Shown here: positions 17,085-25,643 of the stretch, one piece after another
Position numbering within the stretch: position 1 is the first letter of the stretch
Layout of the letters: every line of letters starts with the position of its first letter
NCBI GenBank assembly: GCA_023474015.1
Contig: JAMCYN010000108.1
Coordinates: forward strand, 62,001-126,000
Direction of reading: 5' to 3'
Source of the DNA: Armatimonadota bacterium
GTDB taxonomy: Bacteria > Armatimonadota > UBA5829
DNA: 64,000 bases
Notes under the pieces: model-generated
Told to the model about the DNA's origin: nothing
The model's input: only the letters and a program-made list of their open reading frames with translations
The model's database searches: none
Program-made: the position numbers and the translations under genes

Positions 17085-18067
17085 TGAAATTTTGTATTTT
17101 GTATTTTGTATTTTGGATTGGGGAAGGGACCTCGCGCGTTGATGGGTGGCGATCTCCGAATCGCCACCCAAAGGCCAATTGGGGATTTCCGAATCCCTCC
17201 CTTCCCTTCTGTTCCCTGTTCCCTGTTCCCTGTACCCTCCTCCTTCTCCTCGTCCTTCTCACGCCCGCCCACGCCTCCTTCCCGATGCGCGTCAAAGACG
17301 CCCGGGGCAAGGAAGTTGTTATCAAGGCCAGGCCGGTGCGGATAGTCTCTGTTGCGCCGAGCAACACCGAGATCCTCTTCGCACTGGCGCTTGCAGACCG
17401 CATAGTCGGCGTGACCAACTACTGCAACTACCCTCCCCAGGCCCGCAAGAAGACCAGAGTCGGAGATATGGGCACGAGCGCCGAGGCCGTAATCGCGCTG
17501 AGGCCGGACTTAGTTGTGGGTCATGCGTTCGTGAACAGCAGAGTAATCGCGCGACTCGAGGGGCTGGGTCAGACTGTCTTTGCCATCGATCCCAAGACAA
17601 TCAGCAAGGTCGAGCGAGACATACGCACGCTAGGCAAGATCACCGCGCGACCCAAGACCGCCGACGCCCTGGCAAAAAAGATGGACACCGAGATCGAAGC
17701 CGTGAGAGTGAGCCATAAAGGAAAGCCGTCGAAGAGGGTGCTGGTCGTCATCCAGCCCAGCCCGCTGTGGGCGGCGGGACCTAAGACGTTCGTCGATGAA
17801 ATGATCAAGATCGCCGGCGCGAAGAACGTATCATTCGACGCCCGTCCCGGCTTCGTGCCGTTCTCCAAGGAGCTTGCCATCTCGCGGGACCCCGAGGTGA
17901 TAATCGTCGGTTCCAAGAGCGACGCCGGCTACTTCCTCACCAGCCCCGAGTGGAAACACACCACCGCCGTACGGCGCAAGCACGTCCATGTCATCAACCC
18001 CGACCTGCTTGTGCGCCCCGGGCCGAGGCTGGTCAAGGGGCTGCGGGAGATGGCAAAGCAATTATGA
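17081..18067 (+). CDS. ABC transporter substrate-binding protein, BtuF/cobalamin-iron type, with repeat-derived leader
   Basis: From about residue 66 on, the 328-residue product is a class III periplasmic binding protein: RIVSVAPSNTEILFALALAD, GVTNYCNYPPQA, ALRPDLVVGHAF and a C-terminal VINPDLLVRPGPRLVKGL. Such proteins bind cobalamin, haem or Fe-siderophores for an ABC importer; no permease or ATPase gene is adjacent. The first ~65 residues are strange. The start overlaps the rluB stop, and the leader is translated from two heptamer blocks and a palindrome (residues FCILYFVFW and FCSLFPVPC). A proper hydrophobic core LLLLLVLLTPAHA then ends in a plausible cleavage site. No better start codon exists downstream in frame. 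The leader seems built from inserted repeats. Confidence 0.85.
   Translation: MMKFCILYFVFWIGEGTSRVDGWRSPNRHPKANWGFPNPSLPFCSLFPVPCTLLLLLVLLTPAHASFPMRVKDARGKEVVIKARPVRIVSVAPSNTEILFALALADRIVGVTNYCNYPPQARKKTRVGDMGTSAEAVIALRPDLVVGHAFVNSRVIARLEGLGQTVFAIDPKTISKVERDIRTLGKITARPKTADALAKKMDTEIEAVRVSHKGKPSKRVLVVIQPSPLWAAGPKTFVDEMIKIAGAKNVSFDARPGFVPFSKELAISRDPEVIIVGSKSDAGYFLTSPEWKHTTAVRRKHVHVINPDLLVRPGPRLVKGLREMAKQL
17088..17115. repeat. Heptamer tandem repeat, TATTTTG class, inside coding frame
   Basis: Units aattttg then tattttg x3, followed by the core ggattggggaagggacctcgcgcg. They lie inside the 5' end of the BtuF-like gene and encode hydrophobic residues. Confidence 0.88.
17144..17169. repeat. Palindrome within the BtuF-like leader
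   Basis: Perfect arms GGGTGGCGAT/ATCGCCACCC surround the loop CTCCGA. A second hairpin of the plan GGATT-n-AATCC follows at about 17181-17197. Confidence 0.85.
17211..17238. repeat. Heptamer tandem repeat, GTTCCCT class, inside coding frame
   Basis: Units gttccct x3 then gtaccct, preceded by the ctcccttcccttct core. They encode [10 protein letters not shown] just before the hydrophobic signal core. The complement class (AGGGAAC) recurs in ispDF at 49293-49363. Confidence 0.88.
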
Positions 18068-18147
18068 ATTGTGAATGCTGAATGTTGAATTGAAGGGAGG
18101 GCGTCCCCTTCCCCTAATTCATAATTCACAATTCAAAATACAGAATT
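18060..18147. repeat. Heptamer inverted-repeat element, AATTATG/AATGTTG class
   Basis: The left arm is attatga, attgtga, atgctga, atgttga. The core is GAAGGGAGGGCGTCCCCTTCCCC. The right arm attcataattcacaattcaaaata pairs with the left. It lies between two convergent genes, supplies the CAA TTA TGA end of the binding-protein gene and reaches the cdsA stop. It may act as a bidirectional terminator. Confidence 0.9.
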
Positions 18148-18979
18148 ACCTTAGGAAAAGCACCACGTAGTAATACACCATCGGACCAGCGAAAAGCAGG
18201 CTGTCGAGACGGTCGAGCATACCGCCGTGGCCGGGCATGATGTTGCCGAAGTCCTTGACCCCGATCTCGCGCTTGATCGCCGACTCGGAAAGGTCCCCCA
18301 ACTGGCACAGCACCCCCAAGAGCGCGCCCAGGGCCAGCGCGTGATACCACGGGAGGCCGATGACCAGCCAACCGGTGATCAGTCCCGCGATCACCGACCC
18401 GGCGAACCCGCCGATCGATCCCTCGTAGGTCTTGTTGGGGCTGAGGTTCGGGGCGATCTTGGTCTTGCCGAGGGACCTGCCGGAGAAGTAAGCGCCGCTG
18501 TCGCAGGCCCAGGTGCAGATGAGTGTCAGCATCACCAGCCACGCGCCCCACTCCCCGGTGTAGTGGCCGACGGTGACGGTCCCCCCGATCCCCCTCAGAA
18601 CCACGAGGTGCATTATCAGCCAGCCGACGTATATGGCCCCGAGGACGGTGGCGCCGACATTCACCAGCGGCGCGCGCTTGCGCCTGATGAGCTCGATGCA
18701 GAAGGAGACTATCAGCAGGAGCGTGAGGACGGCTGGGAATATCGAGCTGATTTCCTTGATCTGGTAGGTGCGGGCGGAGACGACGAAAAGCGCCACGGCC
18801 AGCAGCCCGAGCGGCTCGACCGGATGCGCCCCCAGCCTGCGGACGCCCTGGTAGAACTCGTGCGCCGCGATGAGCGATACCACGCCCGCCAGCACCGCGA
18901 ACGGCATCCCCCCAGGAAAGAATACCAACAGCACCGTAACCGGAACAGCCACCAGCGCCGAGAGAATGCGTATTAACAC
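18146..18979 (-). CDS. cdsA: Phosphatidate cytidylyltransferase
   Basis: CdsA makes CDP-diacylglycerol, the branch-point precursor of bacterial phospholipids, in the inner membrane. The 277-residue product has about eight hydrophobic segments from MLIRILSALVAVPVTVLLVF onward. It also has WACDSGAYFSGRSLGKTKIA, SPNKTYEGSIGG and the family signature SAIKREIGVKDFGNIMPGHG followed by DRLDS at the C terminus. Length is normal. Its usual partners (uppS, dxr) are absent upstream, where a 588-base non-coding stretch begins. Confidence 0.95.
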   Translation of the reverse strand: MLIRILSALVAVPVTVLLVFFPGGMPFAVLAGVVSLIAAHEFYQGVRRLGAHPVEPLGLLAVALFVVSARTYQIKEISSIFPAVLTLLLIVSFCIELIRRKRAPLVNVGATVLGAIYVGWLIMHLVVLRGIGGTVTVGHYTGEWGAWLVMLTLICTWACDSGAYFSGRSLGKTKIAPNLSPNKTYEGSIGGFAGSVIAGLITGWLVIGLPWYHALALGALLGVLCQLGDLSESAIKREIGVKDFGNIMPGHGGMLDRLDSLLFAGPMVYYYVVLFLR

Positions 18980-19567
18980 GTCTTCGTTACCGCTCCCCGC
19001 ACGAACTGAGATTGGTGCGTTACGGCATTATAGCATTCGTTCGGGGGGAGCGCAAATGCCGCGCGCCGCACGCATTTTTCACGCTCAATATCAGGGTTTT
19101 GAAGGAACGAACTCACGCTCGGCTTGAGCGTGGGAAGGAGTTCGTTTTGCGCGTTTAATTTGTTTGGCGGTCTCTCTACCTCAAGTAGCTGAAAGTGGAG
19201 GGCGGAGAGCGGAGAGCCGGGATACACAGCTATACCTCTCTTTCATGGGTTTGGGAGTGGGATGGCACGCTCAGAAAAAATTTGCCTTCCATAATTATAA
19301 GACGACAAGTGGGCCATTCCGTCATAAGTATTGGCGGTATATTTCAGTTAAATGTTGTTCACGGGTTGTTCATGAGGGGGATGTTGAGCGTGGGGAGGCG
19401 GAATGGGGTTCCGGGAAAGGCGTCCGGGAACAGACTTCCCTGCGAACGTGCTTACGGCGTTGCGGGGCGAACGAGATGCCTGCTTGTTTCGTATCGGCGG
19501 AAGTCCAAATAGTTGTCAGGAGGAATTCGGCAGCCTGCCATGCAAATAAACTGTAGAATGGTGATCA
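18980..19567. other. 588-base intergenic region with one long hairpin
   Basis: I find no convincing gene here: the open frames have no family resemblance and poor starts. The region holds an imperfect hairpin at 19106-19146 (arm AACGAACTCACGCTC, loop GGCTT, a 5-base bulge on the 3' side, then a T-run). There is also a short heptamer-like block (ggagggc/ggagagc) at 19197-19217 and an isolated strong AGGAGGAATT at 19518-19527 that precedes only a 20-codon frame. Composition is lower in GC than the flanks, which fits an insertion boundary for the helicase gene that follows. Confidence 0.6.
19106..19146. repeat. Bulged hairpin upstream of the helicase-nuclease gene
   Basis: The 15-bp arm pairs as two blocks: AACGAACTC with GAGTTCGTT, and CACGCTC with GAGCGTG, the blocks sharing the C at 19114. 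A GGAAG bulge lies on the 3' side and TTTT follows. It could be a terminator for transcription reading rightward or an insertion scar. Confidence 0.6.
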
Positions 19568-22500
19568 ATGTGGCAGGCCAGGTACGCAACTATGCACGGT
19601 GACGCAGATACTGAGAACCAGGCAACAAGCGAGACCGGAGAAGTGCCGGAAGTATCGCGGCAGGCAAGCGCGGTCTTCCGATATCTCAGCGCGCTCACGT
19701 CACTTCGAATCAAGAAGGACGTCGATCTCAATAAGTACGCCTCCGACGGCCAAGTGATATGGATGTCCGACATCCCACGTGAACGCGAATGCCATACGGC
19801 GGCCTGGGGCGCTACCGAGTCAGATATCAGCGACGTTTGGTTGGAAGTCCGAAAACCAAAGATCACGTCGTACCCGCCCCTTCCAAAGAGCCTGAGTCCC
19901 TGGTCGGACGAGTCTCGGCTATCGGATTCTTCCGACCTGCCCGAGCTCTTACAGTCAATCCCCGATCCCGATTCCCAAGCGGACGCGGAGGCCGGAGAAC
20001 CCACGGCCTGGCTTTCCCTTGCCGACCACCCCGAGCTTTCCGAGACATGGGACAGGTATCTGAGTGATTCTTGGTTGCAGTGGGCAGAGGAGGATGCACG
20101 AGCGAAGCGCGTCCAGGAGGTCTACGCCCGGCTCCACGATACCTACCTCCAGGTCAAACGCGAAGGCGAGTTATTTGAACTGGTGGTTGGGATAGGCCTA
20201 CTTACCTGGCGCACTCCGGACGGCGAGTGCGTTCGAAGACATGTTATAACCGCTCAAGCCACGCTGGAGTTCGAAGCCGACAGAGGCATCTTTACCGTCC
20301 GACCTGCGAGCGACGGAGTGCGGCCGACCTTAGAGGAGGATATGCTTGACCCATCTGATCGTCCGCCAAGAGACATCGCGCAAGAGCTTGCCTCTCAAGT
20401 GGAAGGGCTTGGAGATAACGTGTTCGATCTCGGGCTTCTTGACACTGTGCTTAGCTCGTGGGCACATTCTGTGCCGGGAGGATCGGGCTCGTATAGCAGT
20501 AGTCTAGCGCTACCCAGCGAGCTTACAGAGAATCCCATTGTAGCCTTTGCACCGGCCTTGATTCTGCGAAAGCGCAATCAGCGATCTCTGCTGGCGCTCC
20601 TGAACGATATTACTGGCCAGTTGGAGACGGGGATCCCCGTCCCACCGGGCATCCGCAGTGTTGTGATGGCTGATGGAGACAGCTCACCAGCTAGTGAGAT
20701 TGATGGGGGTCCCGCCGAGGAACCAACGGACTGCGAGCGTATTCTGTTTCCATTGGCGGCAAATGCCAAACAGAGAGAGATTGTGGAGCGGCTGAGCCGG
20801 AGACAGGGGGTACTGGTGCAGGGTCCGCCCGGGACCGGCAAAAGCCACACCATTGTAAACCTAGTCTGCCATTTACTCGCACAGGGAAAGAGGATTCTGA
20901 TCACGAGCCAAACCCCGCGAGCCCTACAGGTGCTGAAGGGCATGTTCCCCCCCGACCTGCAGGCGTTGTGCGTCAGCGTGTTGGGTAATGATGCTGGTTC
21001 GCTTAAGGAGCTGGAGGGTTCGGTCCAGGGGATTACGAACCGACTGCCAGGGTGGGACGCGGAGCGTGATCGCAACAAGACGCAGATAGCAAGTGCTGAA
21101 AAGAAACTGGACAGTCTCGCGGAGATGGAAGCGCAAATTCTTGTCAAGCTCCGAGAAATCCGCGAAAAGGAAACCTACGTGCACACGCTCTGCGATGGCG
21201 AATACAGCGGAACGGGCCAGGCTATCGCCGAGCGTATCGAGAGGGAGCAAGTTGAGCACGGGTGGCTTGTTGGTCGCGTGGACGCGGACTGGCCGTGTCC
21301 GCTTTCAAATGCTGAGGCCGTGGAACTTTTGGGGCTGTGCAGGGAACTATCAGAGGATATCGAAACTGCCGCCAACCAGGCATGGCCTGGCCCAACCGAA
21401 TTGCCTAACGTTCAGGAATTCTCGGAGCTCTGTTTCACCGAGGATTCGGCTCTCTCCGAACTCCGTGGGTTCGGCGAGACCCCAACTGGTGCGGCCTATG
21501 CCCAGTTGACACAAGCGGAAGCCGAGCAGTTGGAGTCCCTGGAACCTAAGTTGCAGGCGTACGTGAGCAAATGGGAGGGTCTGCGCCAGTTCAACGATCC
21601 CTGGGCTCGGGTCGCAATTGAAGACATTGTATCCGGGCGCGCACGAGAGTGGCAAGCGCTTCACGAAACGACGCAGGAGCACCTGAGCAATCTCAGTGAA
21701 ATGGCGAGGCGCGTAAACGATTGCCGACTGGAAATGCCAAGCACTGTGGATCGGCGGAAGGCCCTCGTTGACGCAAGCGCACTCTTGCATTACTTGGAGA
21801 GTGGTGGCAGGATTGGCATTCTGCCGTTTCGGTCGGGCGCCGTCAGGCAGGCCCGGTATATCGTGAAGCACTGCCGAGTAGATGGACAAGCCTGTAATAA
21901 TCTGGAATCGCTGAGTCGCTTCATCACGTGTATGAACGTGGATGAGCACATCGATGCAATTTGGTCCAACTGGTCGAGCTATGGAGTCCGGTCGTCAGAC
22001 ACGCGGTACATGCAGGTAGGTCGCCTAGAAAGCCAGTGTCAGCGACTCAGGCAAGTTCTTGAACTTAGCGATGCTTTGGACCAGGCCCGAAACGCGTGCA
22101 GCAGCGTCGAGAACTTGCCGGAGCCAGCATGGCACTATCTTGACGAGGTTAGAGCATATCTGCGCGCAGTAAGAGCAGCAAGGGCGAGGCGCGCGGCTGA
22201 CACAGCATCTGGGCGGCTGACCGAGGTCGAGAAGGCTGTTTCTGAAATTACGTTGGAAACCGACTGTAACCCCGTGACGCACGACATTCTGACTGCTGTT
22301 AGGGCACGTGACGTACAGTCCTATTCCAGCCTCGTTGAAAGACTCAACATTCTAACGCAGTTCTCCGAAAAGACTCGACGCAGAGACAGTCTCTACGCGC
22401 AACTTGCGACTAGAGCGCCGACGCTTGCTCAACGTATCAAGAGCGAAGCGGGGTTGCAGCAGTGGGACCGTGTGCTCCCGCATCTGGAGGGTAGCTGGTG

Positions 22501-24526
22501 TTGGGCTAAAGCCCGAACTTGGCTGGAAGAGAACTTTGTGGGTAGCCGGAGTGAGCAAGAAATAGAGGCTGAACTCAACAGAGTCCAAGATCGCATACGC
22601 AGAACGACGGGAGAGCTGTGTGCGCTTCGCGCATGGCGCTACTGCCTGGAAAGCCTCGTCAAGAATGAGCCGGCGCGCCGCTCTTTGCACGCCTGGGCGC
22701 AGGAAGTACGGCGGGTTGGCAGGGGCACGGGGCGCAGAGCGGAAGTGCACCGACGGGCTGCGCGAGAGAATATGGACAACTGCAGGGATGCAATCCCGGC
22801 TTGGATTATGCCGCTTTACAGAGTAGCGGAAACCGTGCGACCAACCACCGGCGCATACGATGTAGTCATCATTGATGAGGCCAGTCAATCCGGACCCGAA
22901 GCACTCTTTCTGCAATTTGTGGCAAAGAAGATCGTTGTGGTGGGAGACGACAAACAGATCAGCCCAGTGAATGTGGGCGTGCGGCCAGGCGAGGCCGACA
23001 ATCTTGTAACCGCGCATCTGAAGGAGTTGTCGCCTGCGATCCGGACGGCTTTGAGCCTTGATGGCTCATTCTTTGCTCTTGCCGCGATAGCGTTTCGGGG
23101 CCGTATTATGCTAACTGAGCACTTCAGGTGTGTTCCCGAGATAATTGAGTTCTCGAACCATTTGTTCTACGACGGAGACCTTGAGCCGGTGCGGCAGTAT
23201 CCGCCGGAACGACCGAAGCCAGCCGTCATTGCCGTACCGGTCCCGAGTGGCTATAGAGAGGGTGCGTCGGAGAACGCCAGAAATAGACCTGAAGCCGAAG
23301 CCTTGGTGGAGATGGTGGCCAAGTGCTGCCAAGATCCCTTGTATCGCGGTAGGTCAATGGGAGTCATCAGCCTGTTGAATGACAACCAGGCGCGGCTGAT
23401 AGAAGGCATGCTTCGCGAGAAGATCGGCACTGAGGAAATGGAGAAGCGCGCGATCATCTGCGGCAACGCATATGCATTTCAAGGTGCTGAGCGCGATGTT
23501 ATGTTTCTGAGTATGGTCGCTGCTCCCGGCGAAACGCAATTACAGGCACTCACCCGGGAAACCTACAGACAGAGGTTTAACGTTGCAGCCAGCCGGGCAA
23601 GGGATCAGATGTGGCTGTTCCACACGCCCACAGTTAACGACTTCAGGAACCACGAATGTCTGCGGTACAAGCTGCTCTCCTACTGTCAGCACCCGGTGTT
23701 GCCGGCGATCGACACATCCCTTGATAGCGTCAAACTGACGAAGGATGCGGAGAACCCTGCGAGAGGCGAAGCACCGTATCCCTTCGATTCGTGGTTTGAG
23801 GTAGATGTGTATCTCAAGTTGACTGGTCGCGGATACCGCGTGATACCGCAGTTCGAAGTAGCTGGCTACAGAATCGACCTCGTAGTGGAAGGCAAGAACG
23901 ATCGGTTGGCCGTCGAGTGCGACGGGGACCGATGGCATTCGGACCCCGAGAAACAGGAGCAGGACATGCTCAGAGAGCGGGTGCTCAAACGCTGCCTCTG
24001 GAAATTCTGGCGTGTCCGTGGCAGTGAGTTCTACTTCAATAGGGAAGAAGCACTCAAACCGCTATGGGATACATTGGCCGAGCTAGGAATCGAACCCGAA
24101 GGAAGTAACGACTCGAATGGCCCTGAGCCGTCCTCGTCGCTGGTGTCATCAGATGGTTCCGGTGAGTCGAGTGCAGCGAAGGCCAAGCGCAAACGAAATC
24201 CGCAGTGTGCTCGCAGGACTCAGGCGACACTGTTTCCCGCCCCGGAAAGTGTCCTGCCGCGTAAGCGTCCCCTTGACTATACGACCCGTGAGCTTGAGGC
24301 CGCAATCAAAGCCGTTCTTTCGGCGCGCCCGAACAACAGCTGCAAGAGAGATGTATTAACCAAAGAGGTGTGTAGCTACCTCAATGTCGTCACTCGGGGT
24401 GCACCGAGGCAAGAGTTCGAGAAACGGCTTTCGCGGGCGTTGTCTGCTGTTAAGCGAAGGGGCGTAGTAAAGGAGTATAAGGGTACGAAGAACGTTCGTG
24501 TTCGCCTGTCGGCCGGGGCGGAATAA
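19568..24526 (+). CDS. Giant SF1 (Dna2/UPF1-like) helicase fused to a Vsr-like PD-(D/E)XK nuclease; candidate defence protein
   Basis: The 1652-residue product has an N-terminal region of unknown fold (1-400), then Walker A QGPPGTGKSHT near residue 417. A long helical insertion (about 470-1050) follows, then Walker B VVIIDEASQSG near 1098, GDDKQISP, EHFRCVPEIIEFSNHL and the late motif ASRARDQMWLF near 1340. A Vsr/DUF559-type nuclease follows (about 1410-1500), with YRIDLVVEG and VECDGDRWH holding the catalytic Asp and ExD. A C-terminal winged-helix-like segment (1560-1652, similar to DUF3320-type tails) ends the protein. Such fusions occur in anti-phage systems, but this gene has no obvious partner. 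A stop codon two codons upstream makes ATG 19568 the earliest start; ATG 19592 is an alternative. Defence is an inference. Confidence 0.85.
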   Translation: MWQARYATMHGDADTENQATSETGEVPEVSRQASAVFRYLSALTSLRIKKDVDLNKYASDGQVIWMSDIPRERECHTAAWGATESDISDVWLEVRKPKITSYPPLPKSLSPWSDESRLSDSSDLPELLQSIPDPDSQADAEAGEPTAWLSLADHPELSETWDRYLSDSWLQWAEEDARAKRVQEVYARLHDTYLQVKREGELFELVVGIGLLTWRTPDGECVRRHVITAQATLEFEADRGIFTVRPASDGVRPTLEEDMLDPSDRPPRDIAQELASQVEGLGDNVFDLGLLDTVLSSWAHSVPGGSGSYSSSLALPSELTENPIVAFAPALILRKRNQRSLLALLNDITGQLETGIPVPPGIRSVVMADGDSSPASEIDGGPAEEPTDCERILFPLAANAKQREIVERLSRRQGVLVQGPPGTGKSHTIVNLVCHLLAQGKRILITSQTPRALQVLKGMFPPDLQALCVSVLGNDAGSLKELEGSVQGITNRLPGWDAERDRNKTQIASAEKKLDSLAEMEAQILVKLREIREKETYVHTLCDGEYSGTGQAIAERIEREQVEHGWLVGRVDADWPCPLSNAEAVELLGLCRELSEDIETAANQAWPGPTELPNVQEFSELCFTEDSALSELRGFGETPTGAAYAQLTQAEAEQLESLEPKLQAYVSKWEGLRQFNDPWARVAIEDIVSGRAREWQALHETTQEHLSNLSEMARRVNDCRLEMPSTVDRRKALVDASALLHYLESGGRIGILPFRSGAVRQARYIVKHCRVDGQACNNLESLSRFITCMNVDEHIDAIWSNWSSYGVRSSDTRYMQVGRLESQCQRLRQVLELSDALDQARNACSSVENLPEPAWHYLDEVRAYLRAVRAARARRAADTASGRLTEVEKAVSEITLETDCNPVTHDILTAVRARDVQSYSSLVERLNILTQFSEKTRRRDSLYAQLATRAPTLAQRIKSEAGLQQWDRVLPHLEGSWCWAKARTWLEENFVGSRSEQEIEAELNRVQDRIRRTTGELCALRAWRYCLESLVKNEPARRSLHAWAQEVRRVGRGTGRRAEVHRRAARENMDNCRDAIPAWIMPLYRVAETVRPTTGAYDVVIIDEASQSGPEALFLQFVAKKIVVVGDDKQISPVNVGVRPGEADNLVTAHLKELSPAIRTALSLDGSFFALAAIAFRGRIMLTEHFRCVPEIIEFSNHLFYDGDLEPVRQYPPERPKPAVIAVPVPSGYREGASENARNRPEAEALVEMVAKCCQDPLYRGRSMGVISLLNDNQARLIEGMLREKIGTEEMEKRAIICGNAYAFQGAERDVMFLSMVAAPGETQLQALTRETYRQRFNVAASRARDQMWLFHTPTVNDFRNHECLRYKLLSYCQHPVLPAIDTSLDSVKLTKDAENPARGEAPYPFDSWFEVDVYLKLTGRGYRVIPQFEVAGYRIDLVVEGKNDRLAVECDGDRWHSDPEKQEQDMLRERVLKRCLWKFWRVRGSEFYFNREEALKPLWDTLAELGIEPEGSNDSNGPEPSSSLVSSDGSGESSAAKAKRKRNPQCARRTQATLFPAPESVLPRKRPLDYTTRELEAAIKAVLSARPNNSCKRDVLTKEVCSYLNVVTRGAPRQEFEKRLSRALSAVKRRGVVKEYKGTKNVRVRLSAGAE

Positions 24527-24577
24527 CTCGCCATCAACTGTATATGCTCCCGCCCCGCAGCATCCGAAGCTGGCTTG

Positions 24578-24620
24578 CGGATTGCAAATCCGGGGAACCG
24601 GGTCCGGGATTGCAAATCCC
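24578..24620. repeat. Two tandem small hairpins with GATTGCAAATC centre
   Basis: CGGATT-GCA-AATCCG (about 24578-24592) and GGGATT-GCA-AATCCC (24606-24620) share a 12-base centre. They lie between the convergent helicase and regulator genes and may be a terminator pair. A related GGATT..AATCC hairpin is at about 17181-17197. Confidence 0.7.
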
Positions 24621-24648
24621 CGACCATCGGGGCATCAAGCCACCTGGC

Positions 24649-24951
24649 TCATTTCAATCTCCCCGTCCCACCCCGCAGCACCTTCTCCAACTCACCCAAA
24701 TACTCCTCAAAAGCCTTACGCCCGGCGGGGGTGACGCGATAGGTCGTGCGGGTCTTCTTGCCGACGAAGGACTTCTCGGTCTCGATCAGGCCCTTGGTTT
24801 CCAGGAGGCCGGCGTGGACGGAGAGGTTGCCGTCGGTGAGGTTCAGGGCGTCCTTGAGGGCGAGGAAGTCGGCCTCAAGGACGGCGACCAGGTGCGCCAT
24901 TATCGCGAGTCGGGTCTTTTGGTGGATTGTCTCGTCGATCTCGTGAGCCAT
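24649..24951 (-). CDS. Winged-helix transcriptional regulator (HTH_34/PadR-MarR-like)
   Basis: The 100-residue product reads IHQKTRLAIMAHLVAVLEAD, then LALKDALNLTDGNLSVHAGLLETKGLIETEKSFVGKKTRT and TYRVTPAGRKAFEEYLGEL. This is the compact winged helix with a single recognition helix and a YRVTPxGRxAF wing typical of HTH_34 proteins. These small repressors are usually encoded with a membrane protein gene, as here: the stop of the 198-residue membrane protein is 3 bases before the start. They probably form a two-gene operon transcribed on the minus strand. The ligand is unknown. Confidence 0.85.
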   Translation of the reverse strand: MAHEIDETIHQKTRLAIMAHLVAVLEADFLALKDALNLTDGNLSVHAGLLETKGLIETEKSFVGKKTRTTYRVTPAGRKAFEEYLGELEKVLRGGTGRLK

Positions 24952-24954
24952 CGG

Positions 24955-25551
24955 CTACCACCCGTATTTCCTGGTGAGCCAGAGGCCGAAGATGATGTGA
25001 TAAAGGCCCATCGAGACCGCGAGCAGGTAGAGGCTGCTATACCACTCGGTGAAGAAGACCAGCCCCACCGCGCCGGTGATGAGCTGGATGACCCCGAATG
25101 TGCGCACCTCCTTGACGGTGAACATCCCCGCCGCGCACAGCGCCGTGCCGTAGCCCAGCGCCCAGATCGCCGGGATCGGGTCGATCGAGCCTTGGCTGAA
25201 CGCGACCACCGAGATCACGAACGCCACGAACACCCCCGGAAACACGGCCTTGTATAGCTGCCAGGTCGCGGGGCCGAAGTAGGTCAGCCCCGCCCTCTTG
25301 GCCTTTCTCGCGGCGAGAAATGAGTCCTGCCCCACGGCTATCACGAACGCTGATACCCAGATCACGATATACCACACGGGCTGCTTCGCGGGCGGGAGCT
25401 TCATCGTCGCCCACCAGGTGAGGTAGCAGCCCGCCAGCGAGACCATCCCCGCCACTATTCCCGACACGCCCGAGAAGTTCGTGCACTTGGCCGACCGCTC
25501 CATGACCTCGCGGATAAGTCTGATATCTTCCTCAGCCTGGGTCTTATTCAT
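24955..25551 (-). CDS. Integral membrane protein of unknown function, paired with the winged-helix regulator
   Basis: The 198-residue product has a short acidic cytoplasmic N terminus (MNKTQAEEDIRLIREVMERS). Five or six hydrophobic segments follow, including VSGIVAGMVSLAGCYLTW, WYIVIWVSAFVIAVGQD, GVFVAFVISVVAFSQG and LYLLAVSMGLYHIIFGLW. No catalytic or transport motif is visible. The close pairing with an HTH_34 regulator is a recurrent arrangement in many bacteria. An unrelated RecQ gene lies 92 bases upstream on the same strand. Confidence 0.8.
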   Translation of the reverse strand: MNKTQAEEDIRLIREVMERSAKCTNFSGVSGIVAGMVSLAGCYLTWWATMKLPPAKQPVWYIVIWVSAFVIAVGQDSFLAARKAKRAGLTYFGPATWQLYKAVFPGVFVAFVISVVAFSQGSIDPIPAIWALGYGTALCAAGMFTVKEVRTFGVIQLITGAVGLVFFTEWYSSLYLLAVSMGLYHIIFGLWLTRKYGW

Positions 25552-25643
25552 GGCATCGCCCTCCGGATTGCTTTAGAATGCAAAGTGCTTTGTTAATATA
25601 CGAGGGATCGGGGGGAAATGTTCCCTTGGCAGGTCAAGCGGCG

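Noticed and set aside
19164..19556. Open frame of 130 codons before the helicase gene
   Set aside because: Composition is irregular and low-complexity, no start site with a Shine-Dalgarno sequence is present, and part of it translates a heptamer block.
24530..24648. tRNA-like folding between the helicase and regulator genes
   Set aside because: The hairpins lack a cloverleaf, anticodon loop and T-arm consensus; they are two small stem-loops only.
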